Below, piece by piece: positions 30,990 through 41,528 of a DNA stretch of 64,000 bases. A program made the position numbers and the translations under genes. The stretch is from Symbiodinium natans (taxonomy: Eukaryota; Sar; Dinophyceae; Suessiales; Symbiodiniaceae). Positions within the stretch are counted from its first letter, which is position 1. Each line of letters starts with the position of its first letter. Location: NCBI GenBank assembly GCA_905221605.1, contig CAJNDS010001169.1:1-64000 (forward strand), given 5' to 3'. The notes under the pieces are model-generated. The model was not told the DNA's origin. It worked only from the letters and a program-made list of their open reading frames with translations, and made no database searches.

Positions 30990-32070
30990 TTATGCCCGAA
31001 CCGTTGCAGCAAGGTGGCCACTGATTCATCAGATGGTTGATCGAGCGACTGAAGTTGCAAGCAGTATAACCCAGGTCGCAAACGTTTTTTACATCTGTGG
31101 TTCATGTAGTACGGGGCTCATCCCTGTAGCAGGAAAAACAACAGCTGTTGAAGGGACTGCTGCCCTGTTTGTACATTAACACACAGGACGCTGGCTATGA
31201 AGCATGACTCCACATGCACCGCTTCATCTCGTGAGGCCATTTGCAGGCATGCTTTTGCCAAAGCAACATAAAACGGAACAGTGCCTTCATCCATCATGAC
31301 TTGCCTGCACATGTTAAACCTGGACTCCTGATACAACCAAGCCAAAAACCCCCAGCAGCTACAACATCATCTCCAATAGAACCCGGAACGTCAGTTCAGC
31401 CCTTGCCGCGCTTTGTTTGGGCCTCATCACTGGGACCTGTCGGCAAGATGCGTATCGCAACATGATCTGTCAGTCATCAGTCATGCAATTGCCACCTGCC
31501 CTCCCGTCCGCCCCAGGTTTTCGAAATAGCAGATGAAGACGGCTTTGTGAGATTGCGGAGCACCCACGCGCCTCCCGCTACGCAACACCACTCATGTAAT
31601 GCAGGGGAACCTGCTGCTTGGGTTGCTTTTTGTCCTGTGCTACCGCATGCACCTTTTCGCGAATGCCATCAGGAATCGGCATGCGATTTGGAGAACTCGT
31701 CAATCAACGGCCAACTCGGGCCTACTTCGGCAACACATGCGGCAGTCCTGGCAAAGCACCGAGCCGAGACTGCTTAGGCAGACCTAAGGCTCGTCCTTGT
31801 AAATATCCCACGCCTCCTGCAATGCATCCACACATGCAAGATGTGCCTCAACCGATGGTTCCAAGACATCCTGGAAGTGCCTGGCTGATGTCGGTCAAAC
31901 AGTGGCAATGGCAACTGCATGCAGACTTCAGCATCGGCCAACCTCGTCGATCCACGAGGCCACCCGAACATTCGCAGATAAGGCTTCTTTACTCGATACG
32001 TGGAACTTATGTTCATGTGGGGCGGTTCAGATGGGGGGTGGTCCAACACCGCACAAACCGCACTTAATCC
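30990..32070 (-). pseudogene. Decayed pentatricopeptide-repeat-like segment
   Basis: A heptad-free island. The minus frame at 31345-31118 contains FYVALAKACLQMASRDEAVH then VESCFIASVLCV. This resembles the plant-type PPR pattern of a YVxLLKAC helix, a VH turn and an ESGFxxxVFV stretch. Upstream in sense, REKVHAVAQ recalls the KVHA motif; downstream, YASVLGLQ recalls FASVLGAC. Frames shift and stops intervene, so it is not intact. Lack of intron-like DNA suggests a retrocopy. PPR proteins bind RNA, usually in organelles. Confidence 0.38.
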
Positions 32071-32713
32071 TAGGCTGACTCCAACATAGCATGAGGTTTA
32101 GGGTTTACGAGTTTAGAGAACAGACCGAACATTTCTTGGGGTTGATCTAAGTTTGCGGCTTGTTTTGGCACCCTAAAGATTTTTTTGGATTTTGGATGAC
32201 CCCAAAAGTCCCAGACGTAGCGCATTTAATACCAACAGCATAGCTACATGCTCGGTCATTTGAGGAGTATTCGTCTTCTTCCGATTTTGACCGGAATGTT
32301 TTTTCATCGAGACCCATTTCCTCAATGGCAAAAACTCAACAGTATGTGCTGTCGGAACAGTCCCCTAACACTACACGCTTCCCCTTAACTCTCATAAGCA
32401 CAAAGCCCTGAGAGCCCTTCCAACTTTTCCTCAATGTAGATCAACTCCGGTGCACGTCGTGTAGCGCGATAAGGGTGGGGTGGACGTAAACTCTGGGAGG
32501 AGAGCCCCTTAACCCAAATTAACCCTGAACCCGTTTGTCTCCTTCAGTTTTGAGGGTGGTGAAATTGAGGTAGCTTTTGCACCAGGGTTTCTGACCCCCT
32601 GACGCGTACATACCCCAAATGAGGCTTTCAACAGTTAAAGCCATGGCTCGGTTTTAGGTTTGGTGCCCGTCCCTCCTAAACTCTAAACCTCCCCTCCAAG
32701 TAAGCCCCGAGGC

Positions 32714-32751
32714 CTCGTGAGTAGCCATTCTCAATCGCCTCGCTGTCGCAG
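32714..32751 (-). CDS. Candidate short exon with GC donor
   Basis: 38 nt on minus from CCTAAG to GAG-type end followed by GCCTCG. Reads CDSEAIENGYSR, GC-rich at third positions. Needs a GC donor. Confidence 0.38.
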
Positions 32752-32911
32752 CTTAGGCTCTTGGAGGTTCAGGGGTTTATTACAGCGAGGGTTCAATGAC
32801 TGAACGGGACAGGGGGCTTCTGCAGGGTGGCTTCAAGCAGGGCTAAGGGGTCGCAGATGGAGATTCTAAGACCTCAACCTAAAATCTCGAAGCCTAAGCC
32901 CCTGCACTTAC

Positions 32912-32974
32912 AGACACATCAAGGTCCCGGCTGGCTTGGTCGCCGCTGCCTGTGCTAACGGAGCTTTGAAGGCA
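32912..32974 (-). CDS. Candidate exon with consensus GTAAGT donor
   Basis: 63 nt, phase 0 to 0, on minus, reading CLQSSVSTGSGDQASRDLDV then S, directly followed by GTAAGTG. Ser/Asp-rich. No family recognised. Confidence 0.48.
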
Positions 32975-34435
32975 CTCTATGTAAGCGGAGTTTCATGTAT
33001 TCGGGTTCAGAGTTTAGGGCCTTAGCGGGGACGAAGCGCGTGGTTTCCTTAGTCGAGGTGGGTGCTTATACGCTACCACATTGTAGCTCCTTCTGCCGGG
33101 GTTACCTAGCAACCCCAAACACCCGACTGAATCGTCTTGGTCTACTTCCTTGCCAATAGGTGCCCACTAGAATTGGGGGATGTGCTTCGCATTCTAAGCC
33201 CCTTTTTCGGGAGCTAGTGACTAGTGACCTATGGTTTAGGATTTTTTGTTCAGCGGTTTAGGAGACTAGGGGTTGGGGCGTTGCCAGTCTTAGGTTGCAA
33301 AGTTTTCGAGGTTAGGAGATGGGCAGCTTGGAAGCCTACCCTGCCTTCTGTTCCCTCTACGGTTCTACAGCCCACCGCTGTAGACGAATGCTGCGAAACT
33401 AAGTAGGATAGCTATGGTTAGCATTGGTTGTAACCTTATTCGGGATTCTTACACTCCCTACATGCGACGCATGACAATAGATGAGCTTTCTCTAAGCTAT
33501 GGTCCCTTTGGAGATCCTGTTGTCATATGGAGCTTTACTGTTAGGGTCTCCCCCAAAGGGGGGGGGGGGCCATGCAAAGCCCCAGATGCAAGTACTCCGT
33601 GCACTTTGGCTCCCCAAGACCTACTATCCCCATCTGGTTTGTCCCCAGGTTCAGCTCATACACTCGTCATCATCCCTTTTGCCTCGTGTAGCCCCTCACC
33701 CCGAAGCCTTCCAGATTTGCGTCCTCCCTTTGCAGGCGTGGTCTCTAAATGCCGTCCGAGTTTGGGGAAGAGGTCTGGAATGTCAGCCTACTTGCGAATG
33801 CGGTTGAAGTTATGAGCATAACCCAGGTAAGCCCTATAAACCCCAATTTTGGCAACACGTGCGAGTCCAAGCTCCCCACTTCGCGAACCTGAGCCCGGGC
33901 AAAGTAAAAGATTTCGGGGGGTGTTAAGAGCTTCAGAGCTTACGGTTAGGGTCTTCAGGATTTAGAGTTTAAGGTCAGTCTCTCCACTCGACTGTTCACC
34001 CTCAGCTCACCGAAATCCACCTCACCCTGTATGGGGCTAAGCGTGGGCAGAATCAACGCCAACCCAAGCAAGTTGAGCATTCAGGGTTTGCACTTGATTA
34101 AGGCTGTGGGACTGATAGCCCCAGCACACAAAACCCTAAGCTCAGAACCTTAAACCCTAGATCCAGGGCTGAGGAGCTTCAGGGGCGTGCCAGGTCTGGG
34201 CACTCCTGGGTTTTAGGGTTTACGTAGATTCTGTATATTCACTACATTTTGAAGGGTTCGCAAATGGCGGGTTAGTATCGCTTGTTGAAGGTTATAGGCT
34301 TGCAACCTGGTGCAAGCATTTCTTGCCAAGCAGTTCGAGAAAAAAGTGAAACGACATACAGCAACACGCTACCAGGACACGCGATTGCACTTCATGTCTG
34401 AGGGTAGAAACACGACTCTACACCCAACCTTAAAC
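32975..34435. other. Heptad background with weak frames
   Basis: Plus frames at 33414-33815 are open for up to 133 codons but lack supporting splice context. A G12 run at 33559-33570 follows CCCCCAAA. Heptads recur at 33935-33985 and 34120-34225. No firm gene. Confidence 0.35.
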
Positions 34436-34540
34436 CTCAGGCCTTCTCGAGGAGGTAGTTCTGCGTTTCCAATGGCACACAGGGATCTGAGACCTCGCCC
34501 ACAGGGCTGCGGCTTCAGTGTTCAAGAGCTCCGAGGGCAT
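34436..34540 (-). CDS. Candidate first exon with GTTTAAGG donor
   Basis: 105 nt from ATG at 34540 to GAG|GTTTAAGG, reading MPSELLNTEAAALWARSQIP then VCHWKRRTTSSRRPE. C-strand heptads lie left and G-strand right. The basic end could be a targeting or nucleic-acid contact patch. Unknown. Confidence 0.45.
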
Positions 34541-35885
34541 GTTGGTTTTGGGCCTATAGGTTTTAAGGGTTTTGAGGGTTTAGAGGTTCGGTGCTTAGGG
34601 CTGTTTAGGATGATCCCGGGATTGTGATATAGATATTTACTTCCAGGCGTCTACCTCTCCTTTAGGTTACGGATGCTATGAGGACTTGAGGGCGTTCCGC
34701 ACAACAATGGTGCCTCTGGGTAGGGTTTAGGTCCAGACTTCCGTCCTGGTTTCACCGAAATTCCCGGCTCTGTTGAATGGAGCTTTGTAAGGATCCCCGC
34801 CCACCAAAAACGAGGAACAAGGCTACTGGGTGTCCCGGCAGTCTTTACAGACTTTTGTTGGTTTTGAGGCTTCGGCTCGTGCTCTGGGAACCCCTAATTC
34901 TAAACTCCCTAAATTCAACCGAACCCAGAGCTTTGCTTAACATTCAGCCTTAAGGTCGTTCATTCAACTGAAGGAAGACTCGAAGGCAAAAGGGATCTGC
35001 CATGGTTTAGGGCTCCGTGCCTGAGGGACCCTGATGGTATCATTGATACTGTGCGGACTTCAACGCAAGTGTCAAACATAGAACCTCGACCTTCAAGCAT
35101 ACCTCGGCCGCCCTAAACACCATGATGCTTGGGCTCGAAGTTGTGGTCCCGTTTCTGGGTCGCAGGTACAAGACGTCCCCCTGTATTTCAGGTACCTCAA
35201 GAGGAACCTCAAAAAAGAGAGCTGACCATGTTAGGGTTCTGGGAGCTTAGCTCTCCGTTAAATGCTTTTGTGATACTTAGGCCACTCCATTCACCCACAC
35301 CCCTCAAGAGCCCAAATTCAAGGTCATGAATCTCACAAGGTAGGTCTTGGGCAAACTCAGACGCCGACTTATTCCGACGCTGTACTATTGCAACCCGAAC
35401 TGCGCTGTAAACCCCGAAGATTTGCATCTCAATCGGGGGGCCCAAACAGAGAAAGACAACGACTGCCCGTAAGCCTTCTGAAAAACCCTACATGGCAAAA
35501 ACAAAAACTCGACCCGAGATCCCTAAATCCTGAAGGTCCTAAGCCCGAATCGTAACCCGAAAGCCCCAAGCCCGGAACGCAGAAGGCCAAAAAGCATCGA
35601 ACCTCCGCAGGAAAGGTCCACGGCGTTTGGCCATAAGCACGGAGCACCTACTGCTCGATCGGATGTTGCTTCAAGTTGATAGGCTTTCAGGTGGAGGGAT
35701 TTAGGACTAGAGTGTTGGGGTTTTGGGGAATTTGGGAGGTGGCAGTGCCACAGGGCCTATTAAAAGAACCTTTGAAGTGGCTGATAGAGGAACATAAACT
35801 CAAAGATGGAGACTACTTGTAGGTCCCACAGTATTCTGGGACCACCAGGAGAACACATTCTTCTTAGTGGTGTTACCTGAAGGAA

Positions 35886-35945
35886 TCTAGGCCCTGAAAG
35901 CGGCGGGCTTGCGGGGGATTGAGGGGCTCCTTTTCGGAAGCCCAA
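35886..35945 (-). CDS. Candidate exon ending CAG|GTAACA
   Basis: Minus segment reading RKGAPQSPASPPLSGPRFLQ before GTAACA. Pro/Ser-rich. The start is uncertain. Confidence 0.3.
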
Positions 35946-36026
35946 AGGCCCGTGGGTCAGTGGGCCGCTCCGGGGTAGATTGTGGGGTTCTCTAACGTGA
36001 GAAAGTCAAATGCCTAAGTCAAGCTA

Positions 36027-36257
36027 AGTCAAGTAATGTAGGATCTCAGGGGTCTGACTGCAGGCTTCGCCATTCCCCACGAAGCTTTTAAGCGCGGCGC
36101 TGAGATCAAAGTCCCGTCGCGGTTCCAGATCTTCGCCATGCCATCGAAGCCTCAGCTCCAACTTGAAGCCTACTTTCCCACCGTTTTGTAGGTTACCTGG
36201 GAACCATAAGTTACCAACAGGACTTGAATTTCTCATATTTTCGATATAGCATATCAT
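36027..36257 (-). CDS. ORF of about 76 aa, charged
   Basis: Minus ATG at 36257 to TAG. The C-terminal two thirds are well formed: FKLELRLRWHGEDLEPRRDF then DLSAALKSFVGNGEACSQTP. GC-rich third positions there. It may be a terminal exon starting near 36190 or an intronless small gene. No family recognised. Confidence 0.48.
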
Positions 36258-36315
36258 GCAATTGAACTTGACACAACACCATATAGGTGGAGTTTGGGGT
36301 AGTTTTTTGGCACAC

Positions 36316-36361
36316 TGAGCACGCTGCCGGCGGTCACGACGCAGGGCGGGTTGCTGTACAC
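36316..36361 (-). CDS. Candidate exon behind heptad acceptor
   Basis: 46 nt on minus reading VYSNPPCVVTAGSVL before A|GTGTGCC. The acceptor is preceded in sense by three or more C-strand heptads and GCTGCAG|G. A plus alternative (TLPAVTTQGGLLYTCSA with GTTAGGG donor) covers the same DNA. Confidence 0.45.
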
Positions 36362-36750
36362 CTGCAGCGCAGGTTAGGGTTTGGGGTTTAGGGTTTAGGG
36401 CTTAGTGTCTATACGCACCTAAACTATAAACGACAAACCTCTGCGCCTCTGAACCCCGAAGCGCAAATTTTGAACCAGTGCAGGTCGTTCTGCTGTTCAT
36501 GATTAACTCAAAACAGCCTGAAAGACAAGTTACTAAGAAAAAACACGGTCTCAAGGCCAGTGTGTCTACTTTTCCGCACAAACAGTGCACAAAATCAGCA
36601 GCGAATGCCTTCGCTCGTGCTCGGCGGACGTTTGTGATCAAAATGCCCCAATGGGAACTTTCGAGTTTTCAACCTGGTCGAAGTGGTAAAACTGCACGAA
36701 ATGTCTAATCTGACACTTTCAAGCGCGGCTCTCGAGCAAAACCCTAAAAC

Positions 36751-36775
36751 AAACACACACACACACACACACACA
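36751..36775. repeat. (CA)n microsatellite
   Basis: About 12 CA units followed by a C-rich tract CCCTCCCCCCACCCCCG. Confidence 0.9.
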
Positions 36776-37036
36776 CCCTCCCCCCACCCCCGTTGCAGGC
36801 AAGAGCCCAAAAACCCCGAACCCCCGGTGCCTTGAGGGTCCGGAGGCTATCGCTGTGGGCTTTCCTCGCTGTGAGGGGCTTGGGCTCTACAGCTCCATGT
36901 AGTTCTCTTGCTTCATGGCATTTGGGGCCCAAGGGCCATGCTAGGTAAGGTTTGGGGTTTAGGGTATTTGGGGGCTTTTGGGCGATTTTGAGACGGCAGC
37001 TGCAACAGCTGACAACAATCAATGTTTACTTCGGGC

Positions 37037-37144
37037 TTAGGCTTGCGCACTACCGTACATGGGCCGAGAAACCCGAATTCCTGCAGGCGCCGAGGCTGGA
37101 ACTGAGATGATTTGTCCGAAAGTGTTGACCCAGCTTTCCTCTAC
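37037..37144 (-). CDS. Candidate terminal exon
   Basis: 108 nt, 35 codons plus TAA, on minus after TATAAG|G. Reads VEESWVNTFGQIISVPASAP then AGIRVSRPMYGSAQA. Unknown family. Confidence 0.45.
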   Translation of the reverse strand, partial: VEESWVNTFGQIISVPASAPAGIRVSRPMYGSAQA

Positions 37145-37587
37145 CTTATAACCCGTAACCCTCCCCATGTTTTTGAGCCCTTTACCCTGCCCCTGAACCC
37201 TTACTGGCTGAGTTTCTAGCGGGAACAAAAGGTCAGCCTGTCTGTTTTACGCTCGAGACCCTCCCAGCTAATCCGAAACCAAGATGCCAGGAAAGGCCTT
37301 GTCGCACCAAAGGCTGCTCCTGGGCACGCAAGACCCCCAAACCCCCATACCCGAAAGCAGCCCTAAACCTATTGTTGAGAGTTCAGGCGTGGACAACGAA
37401 TAAACGCAATTTATCAACACGGGGCGACCCATATTCGTGAGACGGCTGGCAGAAGACACAAAAACAGAAAACACCAAAACCCGGCCCTGAACCCTATAAA
37501 CTCGAACCCTAAAACTTTTTCTATTCATTCGGGTGTCGAGGGAAGTCAAGTTTAGGGCCCTAAAGTTGGGGTCACCCTAAGTTAAAC

Positions 37588-37695
37588 CCCCGAAGAGGAC
37601 CCCTCAACTGCCCCAAAAGCCCCAGACGCCGAGGCCCGGGCCATCATGGCCGGGAGCTCCGGCACTTCGAGGGAGGCGGCGTTGCGCGCCACCGT
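37588..37695 (-). CDS. Candidate exon, GC-rich, best single exon
   Basis: 108 nt, phase 0 to 0, on minus. The acceptor follows a good pyrimidine tract (AGCTTTCCTTGCAG) and the donor is GGG|GTTTAACTTAGGG. Reads TVARNAASLEVPELPAMMAR then ASASGAFGAVEGSSSG. Third positions are almost all G or C. C-strand-type DNA lies left and strong G-strand heptads right. Ala/Ser/Gly-rich; no domain recognised. Confidence 0.62.
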
Positions 37696-37721
37696 CTGCA
37701 AGGAAAGCTTGGAGGGCTCCA

Positions 37722-37759
37722 GCGATTCAGGGTTTAGGGCGCGATTCAGGGTTTAGGGT
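37722..37759 (+). repeat. 19-bp tandem duplication containing a heptad
   Basis: GCGATTCAGGGTTTAGGG is present twice in tandem (37722-37740 and 37741-37759), differing only in the last base. It sits right next to the exon at 37588-37695. Confidence 0.92.
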
Positions 37760-38049
37760 CTAGGGAAACAAGAGTCAATAAGGGCTTTTAGGCTTAGGGT
37801 TGAGGTTTATTTGGGGTTTGGGCCCTACATTTCAGCAGGATGTTCTTTGAGGACTGAGGATTCTAAAAGTCCTAAAAGTGGGTTTGGAGTAGCTGCCTAC
37901 CAAAGAAGGGTGTTGGGCCCTCGATGTAGGGTTGAGGGTACTATAGAAGTGTTAGGGTTGAGGGTTGAAGAGCTTAGGCTGAAGTTTAGGGGTTGAGGTT
38001 TGAGTTCAGGGCTTCAGGGATTCAGGGCCTCGGATTTAGGCTTTGAAGG

Positions 38050-38304
38050 TTGCGTGCTGGAGGCGTGGGGTCAACGGAAACCCCTCGTATTCACATGATC
38101 GAATCTCAGGAAGCAACCCTAGAGCCGAACCTTAAAAAGCTGCACCTCAGTGAGCCACTGTCAATGAAACTGGGGCGGCACATGCAAAAACTCAACACGC
38201 GCACGCTTGCACGCTTGCGTCCGCACAAACATCCTACAGAAGCCGCCGTAACACTGGCTAGAGCGTCTGTTGGTTTTGAGCAGGGCCTTCGAGCAATGGA
38301 GTGA
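38050..38304 (+). CDS. Coding-like segment, charged helix
   Basis: Plus frame reading IHMIESQEATLEPNLKKLHL then SEPLSMKLGRHMQKLNTRTL, with further Arg/Lys/Leu helix. It lies directly before the Sfi1-like segment and may be part of the same protein with a frame change between them. Confidence 0.38.
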   Translation: MRAGGVGSTETPRIHMIESQEATLEPNLKKLHLSEPLSMKLGRHMQKLNTRTLARLRPHKHPTEAAVTLARASVGFEQGLRAME

Positions 38305-38383
38305 CCACGCCAAGCATGCCAAACTGCGGTGTCTGAGTGAACTCTGCCTCCGCCGTGTGCGAGGCATCGTTCTCCACGCGCTT
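38284..38383 (+). CDS. Sfi1-type centrin-binding repeat-like exon
   Basis: 100 nt on plus from GAGCAG|G to CTT|GTAGGG, reading AFEQWSDHAKHAKLRCLSEL then CLRRVRGIVLHAL. The AFEQW start followed by a long basic helix fits the Sfi1 repeat (F/L-x-x-W with hydrophobic spacing), which binds centrin at basal bodies and centrosomes. One repeat only is visible, so it is a suggestion. Confidence 0.38.
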
Positions 38384-40414
38384 GTAGGGATCCCACTCCG
38401 ACTGAGCGCTACTACATGGAAGCTGTGCAGGTATCAGGGTTTCCAAGCGTGATTCTGCTACAAATCGGGGGTATAGCAACAGGTAGCCACTCAGCACCGT
38501 ATGACATTTCAGGCTTCAGGATTGCTTAAGGTTGCTTGCAGAGTTGGCTGCAGCACACAAAGATTCTGCCGTCGCCCCGCTTGTTTTTCTTCTCACAGGA
38601 CGGTTCAGGGAGGAGCCCTAAACCCTGAGCCACTCTGATGTACAGCCACGTCGGCCAATAGCCGACAACTCTGCTTGTGACATCCACCCTGCGCAACAGA
38701 GCAGTTAACAGGTTATCCAAAAACAGTAAGTAGGTCCCTAAACCCTGCCCTAATTTAACACAGCTCCTTGCCGAGGCCCCTACTTGAGGGATTGGTGGCG
38801 TTGGTTGGAGGCCGGCAGCGGAAAGCAGCGCGGACCTCCCGGTTTGATGGGAACCGACCAGGAAGTTGAGGGCTTGCGGGCTTTTGTCCAGTTCAGAAGG
38901 GCCTCAAAATCCTGAGCCTGAAGTGCGAGTTTGGGTGGCCGTTTCAAGTTTAGGGTAAGGACTCCATACTTAATTTTGACAGGGCAGAAGACGGGGGACG
39001 GGGCTTCTTTTTTAGGGAGGGGGGTTGGGTTGGTGGCAGGCTTTCCACGACTGAGTCTCAGCTTCGCTTGGGGGGTGATGGGTTTAGGTTACCCGCAGAA
39101 CATCTTCAGACAAGTACCCGCGAAAGTTATTCAACCCCAAGTGCTGGAGCCCTGAAGACTGATTCTCTGTCAGGGCACAGAGACAAAGGGGTTCTTCACA
39201 TGAGGTGGTGGGCTTACCTAAAAGCTCAGAGAGCCTTGCGTCTGGTATTGCTCTCCTTCTCTACCTATTTTAGCCCTAAACCCTGAACCATGAACCCTAT
39301 AACCCTGCATTCTTTTAAACCTAACCCTGGCTCCACACGAGGCCCAGACAGGTCCCAGGTGCGAACTTCGCCATCCTGCCAGGGATTAAGGCTCTGGAGT
39401 TCAGGGCTTTCGCCGGGCTTCAGGTCTTCAGAACTGTATGTTTTTGTGATATTGAAACAGTTGTGTATAGAATATGCATGCAGAAGCCTATAAGCACTGG
39501 GCTGCCGGGCTGCGAGGGTTCTGGCGTTTTGGGCTGCGGGTTGAGAAGCGTGCATCTAGTGCTTGGAGTCGGACAAAGCCTAATGGCACTTTGGTGGCTT
39601 AAGCTTCGGGTTTGGTTTAGGGTTGAGGGTCTTTGGGAAGCCTAAAGCATAAAACCCCGACAAGCCCTAGAAACCCCTAAGCCCTCGACTGCACAGAAAG
39701 GATGCTCTCATCCATAGCCCGGATGACTCGCAGCTGTCTGAGACGCTGCCTCCAGCCCGCTACACCCTCAAGCCCTACGCGCCAAGACCCAGTGCAAATT
39801 TGAAACGATGAAGGGTTTAGGATATTTGGGTTTCGGGTTTAGGGTTTTAGGGCTTGAGCCTTAGGGTACAGGCTGAGGGTTGCCAAACCCCCAAACCCTA
39901 GCTTATGCCTGGATGCTCCCGAGTTTGAACTATAGACCGCAAGTACCCAGATGCTAGGGCCTGCTTGATCGGAGCACAGCAGGGTAGTAGATTTCCATCA
40001 AGTAATTATAAGTAATAAGTCATCATCAGTCTTTACTCTAGTTCCCCTGCGAATAACCCCACTGGCAACTACCCCTAAACCAAGTAACTCATGCCTGGAT
40101 CCCCACCCCCACGGCCATCCCAATTCCCATAATTACCCTCGCCCCATTAGCTAACGTACCAGGCCGGTGGTGCAGGTACTGCACTGCCATGGTGAAGTAC
40201 ATGCTCTAAACCCTCACAAAACCCCAAAATCTCATACTTCCTTGCCTCGTCGCCAGTGTACAGGACTAACGTACGGTTGTCCGGATCTGCCTGGTGGCTG
40301 TCATTCAGGGCCCCTAAATCTAAACCCTCCCTGAAGCCAAAACCTGAGCTGCGCTGATGGGGTCCTGGTTTTATAGGGACTCGCAGAACTCCAGGTGTTT
40401 TTCGGATGTTTTTG

Positions 40415-40423
<9 letters not shown>
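38384..40423. other. Heptad background, no firm gene
   Basis: Heptads of both strands at 38610, 38735, 38950, 39070, 39270-39320, 39615-39690 and 39800-39900. The 39800-39900 block switches from G-strand to C-strand in under 100 nt. Short open frames only. Confidence 0.45.
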
Positions 40424-40445
<22 letters not shown>

Positions 40446-40489
40446 TGTGTGCGTGTGCGCGTGCGTTTTTTTTTTTTTTTTGGGGGGGG
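40410..40489. repeat. Compound T19-(GT)n-T16-G8 tract
   Basis: A T run, a GT/GC alternating tract, a second T run and a G8 run follow each other without break. It ends seven bases before a possible acceptor (TTCCAG). Confidence 0.93.
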
Positions 40490-40496
40490 GTTCCAG

Positions 40497-40547
40497 GCTT
40501 TACGAAGCCTTCATCCCGCACCCTACTCGCAAACTTGGAATCTTAGG
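40497..40547 (+). CDS. Candidate short exon after T16 tract
   Basis: 51 nt on plus from TTCCAG|G to GG|GTTCAGG, reading LYEAFIPHPTRKLGIL. The long T run would be a strong pyrimidine tract, though a G8 run intervenes. Unknown protein. Confidence 0.38.
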
Positions 40548-40681
40548 GTTCAGGTTTATGTAGGGTGCAGGGCATAGGGTCCGGCATCTTATGGCGGACG
40601 CAGACGCCAAAGCTCAAAACCCTCTCGCCTCGGACCCGATGAGATGATGCTTCACCCGTTCAAAACCTAAAACCCTTTCCT

Positions 40682-41056
40682 TCAACAACAGGGAACCCAA
40701 TTTCTCAAACTTTGGTAGTCCTGGAAAAACAAACATAGTTTCAAGTTTTGCTTTTGCCTAAGCATGACCAACAATATGAGCCCTAAACCCTGTTCAAGCA
40801 TCGCATCGGTCTGGCCACATTGCAAATCACGAGCATCGTGACCCGTCTTGCACTTGTGGCCAGCCATGCCCGCTGTGAAGTCGTGCTCCACCGGCAAGCA
40901 CTCACATGCATTCGACAACCACGAGGCACTATGAGCGAATGGTCTGCCAGCAGGGCAGGGCCCACCAGAAAACGATGGACCCGTTCCTGCCTCTGCTCGG
41001 CTTCCGGAAGTCAAAATCTCGCGGGCAACTGTGCCGAAGGCCGGCTTCCGTTGCAA
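40682..41056 (-). CDS. ORF of 124 aa, Cys/His-bearing
   Basis: Minus ATG to stop. Contains NACECLPVEHDFTAGMAGHK then CKTGHDARDLQCGQTDAML. Several Cys and His are present but I cannot match a zinc-finger spacing. A plus frame overlaps (40820-41119). Hypothetical. Confidence 0.36.
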   Translation of the reverse strand: MQRKPAFGTVAREILTSGSRAEAGTGPSFSGGPCPAGRPFAHSASWLSNACECLPVEHDFTAGMAGHKCKTGHDARDLQCGQTDAMLEQGLGLILLVMLRQKQNLKLCLFFQDYQSLRNWVPCC

Positions 41057-41456
41057 CTTGCCTCTGGACCCTCATCCCTCAACCCTGAATGCTGCTGCAG
41101 GAGCCTGCACTGTGGATGATCGGATGTTTTTGGTTGCTATAGAGTTTAGGTTTTGAGGGTTTAGGTATTGTGGTCCCTTAGTGAGCGCACTTCCATTCTA
41201 CTATACCTAAAGAGTCATAAAAAAGAGTGCACTGGCACTGTCTTTAGCAAATTTAGTAAACTCCCAACCTATAAAAGCCCCATCCTCTATGCCTTTAACC
41301 ACCCCCGCACACACACACACACAAATACAAAGACACAAACGCAAAAGCAGCCACACCAAGACACACACACACACACATAAACACAAAATGAGCATAGCAA
41401 CGCACGTGCAAACTTTTTGACAATCCGCTGCGCCAAAAAAGGTCCTTTCGGAGCAC

Positions 41457-41528
41457 GCCTCGGCCGAGAAGTCGAGGCAGTTCACCGACGCAGAGCTCTC
41501 GAGGGACTGCATGTTGATGAAGCGCGTC
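41457..41528 (-). CDS. WD40-like exon
   Basis: 72 nt on minus after CCCCCCAG|G, reading TRFINMQSLESSASVNCLDF then SAE. The SVNCLDFSAE string matches the WD40 strand pattern (V-x-C/S-L-x-F-S/H). GC-rich third positions. The donor may be GC|GTGCTC. WD40 propellers are protein interaction platforms. It lies some 3.7 kb downstream in sense of the WD40-like exon at 45221-45277 and could be the same gene. Confidence 0.5.
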
